Assembly (NCBI GenBank): GCA_021272165.1
Contig: JAJSLK010000061.1
Coordinates: forward strand, 1-64,000
DNA from: Methylacidiphilales bacterium
Lineage (GTDB): Bacteria; Verrucomicrobiota; Verrucomicrobiia; Methylacidiphilales; UBA1321
Length of the DNA stretch: 64,000 bases
Reading direction: 5' to 3'
In this document: positions 1 to 9,500 of the stretch, one piece after another
Position numbering within the stretch: the stretch's first letter is position 1
How the letters are laid out: the number at the start of each line of letters is the position of its first letter
The notes under the pieces: model-generated
Databases searched by the model: none
What the model was told of the DNA's origin: nothing
What the model saw: the letters and a program-made list of their open reading frames with translations, nothing else
Made by a program: the position numbers and the translations under genes

Positions 1-2
1 AC

Positions 3-131
3 CTGCGCCAGGCCAAGGCCCGCACCGACGAAGAGCTCCTGACGGCCATCGCGCAAGCCCTGCGCCGGGTCAGCCCCGCCGATGCCCAGGGCTTCTTTCG
101 TCATGCCGGTTACATGTGCACTATATGTTAA
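3..131 (+). mobile_element. IS630-family transposase, 3' end only (cut by window edge)
   Basis: An open frame enters from the left edge and ends at TAA 129-131. Its last 42 residues include LRQAKARTDEELLTAIAQAL and then DAQGFFRHAGY. This looks like the C-terminal tail of IS630-type transposases, where an xxFFRHxGY stretch ends the protein. Only the tail is visible, so the catalytic DDE residues and the left inverted repeat cannot be judged. The element ends just upstream of the Rrf2 gene, so an insertion has reached the promoter side of that gene. I saw no inverted repeat. Confidence 0.6.
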
Positions 132-253
132 AATGATCTAGCCCTTGCTACGTGATGAAGAGAGCGACCCTTGTCTACTTTGGATAAGAGTCCTACCCGA
201 TGAGGCAAGCGGAGAGGACTTGACAATGATACGTAATAATGGTGGTTACAAAC

Positions 254-703
254 ATGCCCGCCAGTTGCCAATTTGCCACCGGAGTCCATCTCCTGGCCCT
301 TCTGGCGCAGAGCCCGGCCGCCTTTCGGACGTCGAACGAGATTGCTGAGAGTACGATGACCCATCCGGTTGTCGTCCGAAGACTCATGGCCAGCCTGCAG
401 GAAGCCGGCATGGCGGAAACGCAGAAGGGGCCCGGAGGCGGCGTGCGACTTTCCCGGCTGCCGCGTCAGATCACGCTGGCGGATGTTTACCGGGCGGTGA
501 AAACGTCGGAACCGCTTCATTTGCCCCATACGCCGCCGAACAAGAAATGTCCCATTGGGCAGGCGATGCATCGCATTCTGGAAGATATCTTTACCGGAGC
601 GGAAGAGGCGATGATCCGCGAACTGGCACGAACCACGCTTAACGATGTGCTCGAAAATGCCATGCACCCGTCATCATCCGCTTGTATCCCGCGCGTGACC
701 TGA
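254..703 (+). CDS. Rrf2-family transcriptional regulator
   Basis: A 149-residue winged-helix regulator. The N-terminal half (SNEIAESTMTHPVVVRRLMA) is the helix-turn-helix of Rrf2 proteins. It is followed by the Rrf2 wing signature GPGGGVRLSR and LADVYRAV. Iron-sulfur members (IscR, NsrR) have three conserved cysteines in the middle; here only the Cys in KKCPIG is present in that region, so a [2Fe-2S] cluster is unlikely and a single-Cys redox or ligand sensor of the YwnA/CymR kind is more plausible. I chose ATG 254 over 239 because a GGTGG box lies 9 nt upstream and the family pattern begins there. The azoreductase gene follows on the same strand and is its likely target. Confidence 0.8.
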   Translation: MPASCQFATGVHLLALLAQSPAAFRTSNEIAESTMTHPVVVRRLMASLQEAGMAETQKGPGGGVRLSRLPRQITLADVYRAVKTSEPLHLPHTPPNKKCPIGQAMHRILEDIFTGAEEAMIRELARTTLNDVLENAMHPSSSACIPRVT

Positions 704-759
704 TAAATCGTAACGACCTTGATTAACCCGTGTAGCAACCCCGAGGAGAAAGAACTGAC

Positions 760-1380
760 ATGTCCAAGATACTAGCCATCACCGCCAGCCCGCGCGGCGA
801 ACGATCTGTTTCGCGCGCCCTCACCACCACCTTTGCCCGGCTCTGGTCGCAGGAGCATCCGCAGGATACCATCCTGCTGCGGGACATCGGCCATCATCCC
901 GTGACGCACGTAACCGAGGCCTGGGTGGTCGGCTCGTTTGCTCCGCCTGAGGCGCAGACACCCGAATCGAAGGCGGCCATCGCCGTTTCGGACCAGCTCG
1001 TGGACGAGTTTCTTTCGGCCGACCGCTATATTTTCGGTGTGCCGATGTACAACCTGAACATCCCCTCGACGTTCAAGGCCTATATCGACCAGATTGTTCG
1101 GGCGGGAAAGACCTTTGCCGTCGGCCCGAATGGCTACGAGGGCTTGGTCAAAAACAAGAAGGCGCTTTTCATCACCAGCAGCGGCGGTTCATTTCCGTCC
1201 GGTTCGCCGATGGGCGCCTATAACTTCCAGGAACCTTACCTGCGGGCGATTTTTGGGTTTATCGGCGTGACCGATGTGACCTTTGTCGTGGCGGACAGCA
1301 TGAATCAGGGAGAAGATGCGGCAAAGGTATCCCGGGAAAAAGCGGAAACGGCCTTGAAGGAACTTGCAACGAAGTGGTAA
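760..1380 (+). CDS. azoR: FMN-dependent NADH-azoreductase
   Basis: A 206-residue flavodoxin-fold quinone/azo reductase (AcpD/AzoR family) that uses NADH and FMN for two-electron reduction of quinones and azo compounds. The N-terminus KILAITASPRGERSVSRAL is the FMN phosphate-binding region. PMYNLNIPSTFKAYID in the middle and SSGGSFPSGSP are typical family stretches. The length is normal. A GAGGAG ribosome site precedes the ATG. With the Rrf2 gene directly upstream, this looks like a redox- or electrophile-induced detoxification pair. Confidence 0.9.
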   Translation: MSKILAITASPRGERSVSRALTTTFARLWSQEHPQDTILLRDIGHHPVTHVTEAWVVGSFAPPEAQTPESKAAIAVSDQLVDEFLSADRYIFGVPMYNLNIPSTFKAYIDQIVRAGKTFAVGPNGYEGLVKNKKALFITSSGGSFPSGSPMGAYNFQEPYLRAIFGFIGVTDVTFVVADSMNQGEDAAKVSREKAETALKELATKW

Positions 1381-1396
1381 TAGGGCAAGTTGAGGG

Positions 1397-1870
1397 ATGA
1401 GTCCTAACATTAACGATAAAGTTAAGTCATTAGCCCCCGATTTGACCAAAACCTATCCGCATAGCCCCCATGCCATGCTTGCCGGCTATGTCCTGGCGAG
1501 ACGTGCCTTGGACAAATGCCGGGCCGAACTGGCGGGGACGATTGGCGACTATCACTTCGATTGTCCGCTCGATAACCTGTTCTTGGGTTTTGCAGGGATC
1601 AAAGGGTCGGATCTTCGGGATTTCGTTGCGACCGGCGCCGACAATAAGGCCGTGGGGAAATGGATCGAGGAGCAGGCGACGAAACGGCCGCGGATCGAGA
1701 TTATCCGCTGGAATAACGACCTGCGGTACAAGCGGATCAGCGAATTGCCGGATAAAATGCAGGAATTCATGGAGGATTACATTCCCAAGAACGTCGCACC
1801 GGAGGTCATTCGCCATATTCGCTACTTCTTCGATATTTTTGATGCCGAAGAAAAGCGGTTCCGGCCCTGA
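1397..1870 (+). CDS. DUF5069 domain protein
   Basis: A 157-residue soluble protein. The N-terminal part has DLTKTYPHSPHAMLAGYVLA, with the DL-x5-PRSP/YPHSP-like motif followed by a GY-x-x-x-R helix, which I recognise as DUF5069. No catalytic residues are known for this family, so no function is assigned. It begins 16 nt after azoR on the same strand and is probably in that transcript, although this does not prove a shared role. There is no signal peptide and no membrane segment. Confidence 0.65.
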   Translation: MSPNINDKVKSLAPDLTKTYPHSPHAMLAGYVLARRALDKCRAELAGTIGDYHFDCPLDNLFLGFAGIKGSDLRDFVATGADNKAVGKWIEEQATKRPRIEIIRWNNDLRYKRISELPDKMQEFMEDYIPKNVAPEVIRHIRYFFDIFDAEEKRFRP

Positions 1871-2029
1871 CCACATCCCGGCCCGCAGTTTTCTGACGAA
1901 GCGTTTTTCTTTGAACTTTTTCGCGGCCCGTGGCGTCTCTAAATGAAAGCAGGGGAACATCCTTTGCGGCAAGCGAAGGGGCGGGGAGAAAGATTTTTGC
2001 CGATTTTAACGATTAGAGTCCTGAAGTCC

Positions 2030-3160
2030 ATGCTTTCAAAATTGACCATTCCACTTGGCGCAGCGGTGGTGCTGCTGGGATTGCCGGTCAAGGCGCAGGA
2101 CGCTGCGGCAACGTCCGTCAATGCGGGTTCGGGGTGGTTGAGCTACGACTGGTTGAAGCCGACCGGGACGGGGACGCCGGAGGTGAAGTTCAGCGCGACG
2201 GCAGGCCAAAATACGACCGATCCATTCGCCGTGGTGTCGACCGATTCGCTCTGGCAGGAGGATTATGGCGTCACTTACACCCGCCAACTGGTCGATACGC
2301 TTTCACTGAACTGTGAGTCGAACGCGGTGATGCGGGAGGATGATTCGGAGGAGCTGTCGCATGGCCAGAAGGTTGCGCTTCAGTTTGAGCCGCTTTCGAC
2401 CCTAACGCTAAGCACGAACCTGCATGAATCGGAATACGACGGGCTGTCGCCGGCGGAGGCGACCGTTACCGATGGCTGCGGGTTTTCCGCGCAGGGGCAT
2501 CTGCCGTTCAATTCCGTGTTAACTTTTGACATCAACACGGACCGGACCGAGACGGTGGCTGCGCCGTGGACCACCACGATTAGCAATGCCTACGACGCGC
2601 AATTCAGCCAGCCGCTGGGTAAGCTCCCGCTGACTGCCATATTGAAGGGGCATTATGACGAATCGAGCTCAGGCGGCGCGACGGCGACGAATTTTCCTTC
2701 CCTGCAACAGTCGCTGGTCTGGAAGCCGGGGCAAAGCACGACCGTGGAAATGGGCCTGCGGCAGCAGCAGTACCAGGAATATCCCGGGATCAGCAATCAG
2801 TTCAACCAGGCCCTCTTTGCCGATTGGTCGCAGAAGGTGGCGGGAGACTTGAGCTGGCACAGCTATGCGGAGGTGCTTAATTCCAAGGGCTTGATCGACC
2901 AGGCACCGGCCGCGCCGATTGCCTCCGGCTCGAACGGAACGCCGCAGGCGACGACACCGGGCACCAACCTCAACCCGGCCAGCTCGCTGCCGATTTCGCT
3001 CGACGACCAGACGGTGACTTTTTCGACCGGGCCTTCGTTCCGTTTGCAGCAGGATCTTTCGGCAAGCCTTGAGTACAGTAATCGCTGGGACAAAAACCCA
3101 GCGCCGGGCGGCCTGGGCGAAGAGCAGCGGGTTTCGGTGTCGCTGAAGGGGACGTTTTAG
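2030..3160 (+). CDS. putative outer-membrane beta-barrel protein
   Basis: About 376 residues from ATG 2030. The upstream in-frame ATG at 1943 would put a charged, non-signal stretch before the signal peptide. From 2030 the N-terminus MLSKLTIPLGAAVVLLGLP followed by VKAQDA is a clear Sec signal with an AQD cleavage region. The rest alternates polar and hydrophobic residues in many short strands and ends in SLKGTF, a terminal Phe preceded by a beta strand, which is the usual C-terminal signature of outer-membrane barrels handled by BamA. I do not recognise a specific family and assign no transport function. Confidence 0.5.
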   Translation: MLSKLTIPLGAAVVLLGLPVKAQDAAATSVNAGSGWLSYDWLKPTGTGTPEVKFSATAGQNTTDPFAVVSTDSLWQEDYGVTYTRQLVDTLSLNCESNAVMREDDSEELSHGQKVALQFEPLSTLTLSTNLHESEYDGLSPAEATVTDGCGFSAQGHLPFNSVLTFDINTDRTETVAAPWTTTISNAYDAQFSQPLGKLPLTAILKGHYDESSSGGATATNFPSLQQSLVWKPGQSTTVEMGLRQQQYQEYPGISNQFNQALFADWSQKVAGDLSWHSYAEVLNSKGLIDQAPAAPIASGSNGTPQATTPGTNLNPASSLPISLDDQTVTFSTGPSFRLQQDLSASLEYSNRWDKNPAPGGLGEEQRVSVSLKGTF

Positions 3161-3165
3161 CGTCT

Positions 3166-3275
3166 GAGGGGCCTTCTTGCATAAAGACAGCTCTGGCATG
3201 GTTAACAGGCCTTGGCGCATTTATATATCCACGCATCAAGATATGTTCATGTTTTTGATTGCTTAGAGGCCCCTT
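3166..3275 (+). promoter_or_regulatory. candidate structured 5' leader of metK
   Basis: Upstream of metK, AGGGGCCT (3167-3174) is complementary to AGGCCCCT (3267-3274), enclosing 92 nt that contain further short complementary stretches (GGCCTT near 3203). The closing strand lies 20 nt before the metK ATG. Genes for S-adenosylmethionine synthetase are often controlled by SAM riboswitches, but I do not recognise any known SAM-riboswitch core here. It could also be chance in GC-rich DNA. Confidence 0.25.
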
Positions 3276-3294
3276 TAACCGTACTTTTTCACCC

Positions 3295-4476
3295 ATGGCC
3301 AAATCCTATATTTTCTCCTCCGAGTCGGTGACGGAGGGTCATCCCGACAAAGTTGCCGATACGATTTCCGATGCGGTGCTGGACGCCTGTCTGGCCCAGG
3401 ACAAGCACAGCCGCGTGGCCTGTGAAACGATGGTAAAGTCGAACCTCGTGGTCGTCGCCGGCGAGATCACGACCAAGGCTGATTTCGATTACAACAAGGT
3501 GGTGCGTGGCGCGATCGAGGAGATCGGCTACACCGACGCGGGCGAGTCGTTCAACGCGAAGGGCGTCCACATCATGAACGCGCTGACGGCGCAGAGTCCC
3601 GACATCGCGCAGGGTGTCGATGACAAGGCGGCCGAAGGCAAGGCGACGGCCGAGCAGGGCGCGGGCGACCAGGGGCTGATGTTCGGTTTCGCCTGCACGG
3701 AAACGCCGAACCTGATGCCGGCGCCGATTTATTATGCGCATGCGCTGGGCGAGCGGCTGACCAGGCTGCGCAAGGGCAAAAAGGTTTCGTGGCTGCGGCC
3801 CGACTGCAAGACGCAGGTATCGCTCCAGTACAACGGCAAAAAGATCGAGCGGATCGACGCGGTTGTGGTTTCGACCCAGCATCGCGATACGGTGAAGCAC
3901 AAGGAGATCGAGGCATTCATCATTGAGAACGTGATCAAGGACGTGCTGCCGAAGGAACTGCTCGACGCGAAGACGCGCTATCTGGTGAATCCGACGGGCC
4001 GTTTTGTCATCGGTGGGCCGGAGGGCGACTCGGGCCTGACGGGACGCAAAATTATTGTTGATACTTACGGCGGCATGGGCCGTCACGGCGGCGGCGCATT
4101 TTCGGGCAAGGACCCGAGCAAGGTTGACCGCAGCGCGGCCTACATGGGCCGATACGTGGCGAAGAATGTCGTTGCGGCGGGGCTGGCCGACCGGTGCGAA
4201 ATCCAGTTCGCCTACGCCATCGGTTATCCCGAGCCGGTGTCGGTGCATATCGATACGTTTGGCACGGGCAAGGTCGATGACGACAAGATCGCCGAGGCGG
4301 TTCGGGCCGTGTTTAGCTTCAAACCGGCGAACATCATCAAGCAGTTGAACCTGCTGCGTCCGATCTACAGCAAGACGACCAATTACGGGCACTTTGGCCG
4401 CGTGGATGATCTCGACTCGCTGACGTGGGAGAAGACTGATAAGGCGGCGGAACTGAAGAAGGCGGCGGGGGTATAA
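3295..4476 (+). CDS. metK: S-adenosylmethionine synthetase
   Basis: 393 residues. Makes S-adenosylmethionine from methionine and ATP in the cytoplasm. The start at ATG 3295 gives the canonical N-terminus [18 protein letters not shown], with the ATP-binding [17 protein letters not shown] (methionine/ATP loop) and [19 protein letters not shown] (P-loop-like phosphate-binding signature) are intact. An in-frame TTG at 3259 is too far upstream. The gene lies 670 bp before ahcY on the same strand, so the enzymes that make and recycle the methyl donor are neighbours. A possible structured leader precedes it. Confidence 0.97.
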   Translation: MAKSYIFSSESVTEGHPDKVADTISDAVLDACLAQDKHSRVACETMVKSNLVVVAGEITTKADFDYNKVVRGAIEEIGYTDAGESFNAKGVHIMNALTAQSPDIAQGVDDKAAEGKATAEQGAGDQGLMFGFACTETPNLMPAPIYYAHALGERLTRLRKGKKVSWLRPDCKTQVSLQYNGKKIERIDAVVVSTQHRDTVKHKEIEAFIIENVIKDVLPKELLDAKTRYLVNPTGRFVIGGPEGDSGLTGRKIIVDTYGGMGRHGGGAFSGKDPSKVDRSAAYMGRYVAKNVVAAGLADRCEIQFAYAIGYPEPVSVHIDTFGTGKVDDDKIAEAVRAVFSFKPANIIKQLNLLRPIYSKTTNYGHFGRVDDLDSLTWEKTDKAAELKKAAGV

Positions 4477-4510
4477 AAGGGTCTGATGCCGCTACGCTAT
4501 TTTGACTAAA

Positions 4511-4756
4511 ATGGAAATACTAGTCACAACTTTAGCTGTGGCCACATGGGGGTTTTATGCCGTCATGGTTGTCGTTGTCGTCAGGCTTTTCTTTATCCTG
4601 CCGAGGCTGGATCAATTTTTGGGTCGCGCAACAAATTCTGCTTCAGGCACAAAACTGGCGCAGCGTCTTGGCGAGCTAGAGATAGCGCAGCGGGAGCATT
4701 TGGTGACGCCGGAGGAATACGCCGCCAAGCGGCAGGAGATTTTGAAAGATTTATGA
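4511..4756 (+). CDS. small membrane protein with SHOCT-like C-terminus
   Basis: 81 residues from ATG 4511. One hydrophobic segment (roughly residues 5-30, VVVVVRLFFILP) is followed by a short linker and LAQRLGELEIAQREHLVTPE then EYAAKRQEIL, which resembles the SHOCT oligomerisation motif found at the end of many bacterial membrane proteins. It overlaps the next gene by ATGA, so the two are translationally coupled. The position between metK and ahcY suggests co-transcription, but nothing in the protein points to methyl metabolism. Confidence 0.55.
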   Translation: MEILVTTLAVATWGFYAVMVVVVVRLFFILPRLDQFLGRATNSASGTKLAQRLGELEIAQREHLVTPEEYAAKRQEILKDL

Positions 4757-4977
4757 GCAAGCGGACCCGCGAAATCTTCCTGGAGAACAAGGACCTGGCC
4801 TATTGCGGCGTGGTGGTCGGTGTCTTCCTGATCTGCTTCGGCATCGATCTGCATGATCTGGGCGGAGTCGATCTTTATCTGGGTTCGTTGCTCGTGGGCC
4901 TGGGGATTTTTGCCCTGGGGCTCGGCGCGCCGGCGTGGGTCTTGCCGGAACCGAAGCGGGAAATGGTGGAAGATTGA
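4753..4977 (+). CDS. small two-helix membrane protein
   Basis: 74 residues starting at an ATG that overlaps the stop of the previous gene (ATGA). A basic, soluble N-terminus (SKRTREIFLENKDLAY) is followed by two closely spaced hydrophobic helices (CGVVVGVFLICFGIDL and YLGSLLVGLGIFALGLG) and an acidic tail. No family is recognised. The tight coupling to the SHOCT-like protein suggests that the two form a complex or share a function in the inner membrane. Confidence 0.5.
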   Translation: MSKRTREIFLENKDLAYCGVVVGVFLICFGIDLHDLGGVDLYLGSLLVGLGIFALGLGAPAWVLPEPKREMVED

Positions 4978-5003
4978 TACGGAAAACAGCAGACGACGGA
5001 ACT

Positions 5004-5105
5004 GATCCTTCGACAAGCTCGGGATGACGGAAAGAGGCAGGCAGAAATAATAGTGAGAGATCCTTCGACAGCGCCGCGACAAGCGCGGCTTGCTCAGGAT
5101 GACGG
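5004..5105 (+). repeat. two copies of a dispersed intergenic repeat (CCTTCGACA...CTCRGGATGACGG)
   Basis: Copy 1 (5004-5030) reads GATCCTTCGACAAGCTCGGG then ATGACGG. Copy 2 (5051-5105) is longer, with an internal GCGCCGCGACAAGCGCGGC hairpin between the same ends. Related copies lie at 29932-29988, 40631-40683 and, as an inverted pair, at 52287-52375. All are intergenic. Each can fold as a hairpin, so roles in transcript ends or mRNA stability are possible. Confidence 0.75.
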
Positions 5106-5145
5106 GTTAAAAATTTAAAAAGAAAACATAAACGAAAGAAGAAAC

Positions 5146-6450
5146 ATGAGTACGGATTACAAAGTTAAAGACATCTCGCAGGCCGATTTCGGCCGCAAGG
5201 AAATCACCATCGCGGAGACCGAGATGCCGGGCCTGATGGCGCTGCGCGCGGAATACAAAGGCAAGCAGCCGCTCAAGGGTGCGAAGATCGCGGGCTGCCT
5301 CCACATGACGATCCAGACGGCGGTGCTGATTGAAACGCTGGTGGAACTCGGCGCCGAGGTGCGCTGGAGCTCGTGCAATATTTTCTCGACGCAGGACCAC
5401 GCGGCGTCGGCGATTGCGGCGCGCGGCATCCCGGTCTTCGCCTGGAAGGGCATGAACGCCGAGGAATTCGACTGGTGCATCGAGCAGACGCTGAAGTGGC
5501 TCGACGGTTCGCAGCTCAACATGATTCTCGACGACGGCGGCGACCTGACCAACATGGTCCACGACAAATATCCCGAGCTGATTGCCGGCATCCACGGCCT
5601 CTCCGAGGAGACGACGACAGGCGTGCACCGGCTCTATGAGCGGGTGAAAAAAGGCACGCTGAAGATGCCCGCCTTCAACGTCAACGATTCCTGCACCAAG
5701 AGCAAGTTCGACAACCTTTACGGCTGCCGCGAATCGTTCATCGACGCGGTGAAGCGCGCGACCGACGTGATGATCGCGGGCAAGATCGTGGTGGTTTGCG
5801 GTTATGGCGACGTGGGCAAGGGTTGCGTGCAGGCCTCGAAGGGCCTGGGCGCCCGCGTGGTGGTGACGGAGATCGATCCGATCAACGCGCTCCAGGCGGC
5901 GATGGAAGGCTACCAGGTCGTGACCATGGACGACGCCTGCAAGTACGGCGACATCTTCGTGACGACGACGGGCAACATCGACGTGATCACCCGCGAGCAC
6001 ATGGACCAGATGAAGACGCAGGCGATTGTCTGCAATATCGGCCATTTCGATTCCGAAGTGCAGGTCGGCTCGCTCTACCACGACAAGACCCTGAAGAAGG
6101 TCGAGATCAAGCCGCAGGTCGACCAGTTTACATGGCCGAACGGCAAGGTGCTCACGGTGTTGGCGGAAGGCCGTCTGGTCAACCTCGGCTGCGCCACCGG
6201 CCACCCGAGCTTCGTGATGTCGGCGTCATTTACCAATCAGGTCATCGCCCAGATCGAGCTTTGGAGCACGCGCGGCCAGAAGAAGTACAAGAATGAGGTC
6301 TACGTGCTGCCGAAGGTGCTTGATGAGAAGGTGGCGCGTCTGCACCTCGACAAGCTCGGCGTGAAGCTAACCAAGCTGACGCCGAAGCAGGCCGAATATC
6401 TGGGCGTCTTGGTCGAAGGCCCGTACAAGGCCGAGCATTACCGGTATTAA
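5146..6450 (+). CDS. ahcY: adenosylhomocysteinase
   Basis: 434 residues, normal length. Hydrolyses S-adenosylhomocysteine to adenosine and homocysteine, relieving product inhibition of methyltransferases. NAD-binding Rossmann motif [20 protein letters not shown] is intact. Substrate residues are seen in [27 protein letters not shown] and [16 protein letters not shown]. The C-terminus YKAEHYRY is the conserved end that reaches into the NAD site of the neighbouring subunit. A purine-rich GAAAGAAGA precedes the ATG. It lies downstream of metK and separated from it by the two tiny membrane proteins and a repeat pair. Confidence 0.97.
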   Translation: MSTDYKVKDISQADFGRKEITIAETEMPGLMALRAEYKGKQPLKGAKIAGCLHMTIQTAVLIETLVELGAEVRWSSCNIFSTQDHAASAIAARGIPVFAWKGMNAEEFDWCIEQTLKWLDGSQLNMILDDGGDLTNMVHDKYPELIAGIHGLSEETTTGVHRLYERVKKGTLKMPAFNVNDSCTKSKFDNLYGCRESFIDAVKRATDVMIAGKIVVVCGYGDVGKGCVQASKGLGARVVVTEIDPINALQAAMEGYQVVTMDDACKYGDIFVTTTGNIDVITREHMDQMKTQAIVCNIGHFDSEVQVGSLYHDKTLKKVEIKPQVDQFTWPNGKVLTVLAEGRLVNLGCATGHPSFVMSASFTNQVIAQIELWSTRGQKKYKNEVYVLPKVLDEKVARLHLDKLGVKLTKLTPKQAEYLGVLVEGPYKAEHYRY

Positions 6451-6481
6451 GAGAGGCGGCCCGTCACCACGGAGCGACGGT

Positions 6482-6509
6482 CCGCCGATGGGACATCGGC
6501 GGCTACCCA
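6482..6509 (+). repeat. GGA-centred palindromic repeat, copy 1
   Basis: Perfect hairpin CCGCCGATG (6482-6490), loop GGA, CATCGGCGG (6494-6502), followed by GCTACCCA. It lies between the convergent ahcY and DUF2723 genes. A second, weaker hairpin (CCCGC/GCGGG, 6514-6529) follows. Other copies are at 29901, 31866, 39124 and 40713. No run of T follows the stem, so a simple intrinsic terminator is not clear. Confidence 0.8.
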
Positions 6510-6535
6510 GTAACCCGCTTTGCGGCGGGGATCAC

Positions 6536-9500
6536 TTATTCCGAAGTGTGCTTGGGATGCCCGTGCTTTTTGGGTGTCGCAGGATGCGAGGGGGCTGAAT
6601 TGGTTGCGGGCGCTTGAACCGCCGGGGCATTGGTGGACGGCGGGTTGCTGAGGAGCGCCCGGAAGCGGGGATCATTACGGACGCTGTCAAAACGGGGATC
6701 GATTTGCGCTGAATAAAGCGCATTGGTTCCGCCTACCGTGGCCGATTGCGTCAGGTACTTGATCGCGTCGTCCGCGTGGCCGACGAGGCCGTGGAGCGCG
6801 GCAAGACTATAGACCAACTCGCCTTCCTTGGGCGTGATCTTGGCCCGGGTTTCGAGGAAGGCGATGGCCGCCAGCGGATTGTGCATCTTGTCGACGTAAT
6901 ACTGGACGATTTCGGCCATGACAGGGTGCGACCAGTCGTTGCTCATCGCAGCCGTCATGCGCAGTTGGGCATTCACGTCATTGAACTTGCCTTCATCTTC
7001 GAAGACCCGGGCGAGTTCGAGGTTGAGCAGCACATCGTTGGGAGTCTTTTTAAGCTGGTCTCGAATGTCTGATTCCCGGTTGGCCAGGATTTTGACGGTT
7101 TGGGTCCAATCGAGGAGCGAGGCATAGTCCTGGTTGCGGGGATCATCGATTTCGGCCTGATTGACGACGGCGAGGGCATCGTCATAGCGGAACTGGGAGG
7201 CATAAAGATGAGCCAGGCTGCTGACGGCGCTGGCCAGTTGCGGACAGAGAGCAAGGGACATTTTCAGCCAATACTCCTGTTCCTTATCGAGTTTGCGATA
7301 GCGGTAGAGATCGGCGTGCCAGAAGGCGAGTTTGGCGAAGACGAGCGTGGCGTGGGCATCGGCGCGGAAGCGGGGATCCTGAAGAAGGCGGGTGCTGTAG
7401 GTGGCCCAGAATTTTTTGTCCTCGGCTATGTAAGCGGCGAAATGGGCATCATCGACCGGATCGGGGTTGATTTTGAAAATGAGTCCGGACGGTATGAGAT
7501 AGGGATAAGTCCAGTCCATGGGAATGCTTTGCTCGAGATAAAACGTGCGATCCTTTTTGTTCTTCTCGAAGATTTTCCAGGACACGATGGCATTGACGTC
7601 GAAGACATCATTAGTGCCGCTGCGCAGAAGCGGGCCCCCGGCCCGGAGCCGCGCCTGGACATCGTTGCGATTCCGATATTCGGCCCAGGCTTCCTGAAGC
7701 TCGTCGTCGCTCATGCAAACGACCGGCTTTGTCGGATAAGCCTTGTCGCGGCCGAGCCATTTCTCGAACGGCGTAAATTGATCGGGCCGGAAGCGAGGAT
7801 CGTATTGGTCGCGGATGTATTGGCTGTAGTAGGAATCGCAGAGCGCGTTTTGCGTGATGACGGTGACGTCGCGGCGATCGAAGCCGGATTCGCGCTTCCA
7901 ACGGTTGGATTGCTGGCTTTCGACAAAAGCCATGTAGGTGGGAACGAAGCGGCCGGGATCGGAACCCCCGTAATAAACGGAGTCCTTGTCGAGCGGGCGC
8001 ATGATGTCAGCGCCGAAGTCGTAGCCGAACCAGTGGCCGGCCTGGCAGCAACTGTCGAAGTTGCTCCAGAACGGCAGGAGGGAGAGGAACAGAATGGGTG
8101 CGCCAAAACCGAGCGGGCCTGTTTTGGCGGCGACCTCCGGCATCATGTCATGGAGGTAGGCCATGGCGGCGAGAGCGCCGTAGCTCATGAGGAGGACCAG
8201 GATGCAATGGGACTGGAGATGGAAGACGATGTACTGGAGGTTGCGCTCGAAATCGAAGGCCTCCTGCGGCGCGATAAGCTGGAGCATGAAGGCGAGAAAG
8301 AAGAGGGCGGCGCCGAGGAAAATAAGCCAATTGACCTGGGGCCGGTCGCAGCGGCGGACATAGAGAAGAAAGGCGAGGGTGAGAAAAACCAGAGGGACGG
8401 TGAAATTGTCCAGGAGGTTGGCGATGTAGTAATAGAAGGTCAGGCCCAGCCGGGGAAAATAGTTGGGTAATTCGATGGTGGCGTCGAGTTGCTCGTCGCG
8501 GGGGACGACGCCGATGGCCTTGCCGATGGTTGATTTGATCAGGACAGGAAGGCTTTTCGGATATTGCTCGCGGCTGACGGCATAATAAAAGCCGCTGCGT
8601 TCCGAGGTGTAGCCCCAGTTCATCGGCGGATGGGTGTTGGAGGCGAAAGGCTCATAGGAATAGGGAATGAGCCCGAGCCAGCCGACAACTAAGAAGGCAA
8701 TGATGAGACGGCGGTCGAGATTGGAGGTGTAGAGGAGGCCGAGCGCGAGGGCGGCCAGGCCCAGCATGAAAAGACTGACGCCGGAGAGGGTCTGGAGCCA
8801 GCCGTCGTGGATGTAACTCCCCGTGCGCCAAAGATGGGCCAAGTCGAACGGATAACGCTGGATTTCGAGTTCGTTGGGGCTCAGCAAATAAAAGCCGTAG
8901 GCAAAGATCGCCACCGCGGTGGCCACGCCCAGCAGGAAGAGATGGAGCCGGAACTGTTTGAGGTAAAAGAAGGAGACGAGGGCCGTCATCCCGAGAATCA
9001 GCTTGGCCATCGCCAGGCTGATCGTTTGCAGCTCGCCGTCGCCGGAGAGCCAGCTGATGTAGACCAGGATGGAAAGGCTGAAGAGATTGACGGAAAGGAA
9101 TACGGCCCAGAATTTTCCGGCCCGGATGAGCAGCGCGGCGAGAAGAAAGGCGGGTATGATCTGGACGAGGGTGTGGTGATTGGTGAGGCCGAGGGCGAAG
9201 ACGAAGACGGTCAGGATCAGCCGGTAGGTTTTTTTTGGGTCGAGCATCCACAGGTAGAAGAGGAGCAGCTCGATATTGAGGATGAGGGCCTGGATGGTGC
9301 CGTGAACGGCGGAAATGACGGCCTGGCTCCACATCACATTGCTGAAGCCGATGGTTAGACCGGCGAAAAGGCCCACAAAAAAGACAAAGCGGCGGGCGAC
9401 GGGCTGGGATTCCGAATCGATCCAGCGTTGCAGGAACCAACGGCCCGAATGGCACGTGAGGAGGGTCAGGACGGCATTGGAAGTCGCGCCGAAAAGGGCG

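Noticed and set aside
3161-3294. Assignment of a known SAM riboswitch class before metK
   Set aside because: I could not match any known SAM riboswitch core; only a long-range stem is visible, so it is listed as a candidate.
7100-8470. 456-residue open frame opposite the DUF2723 gene
   Set aside because: Antisense of a membrane protein with clear family signature; no motif of its own.
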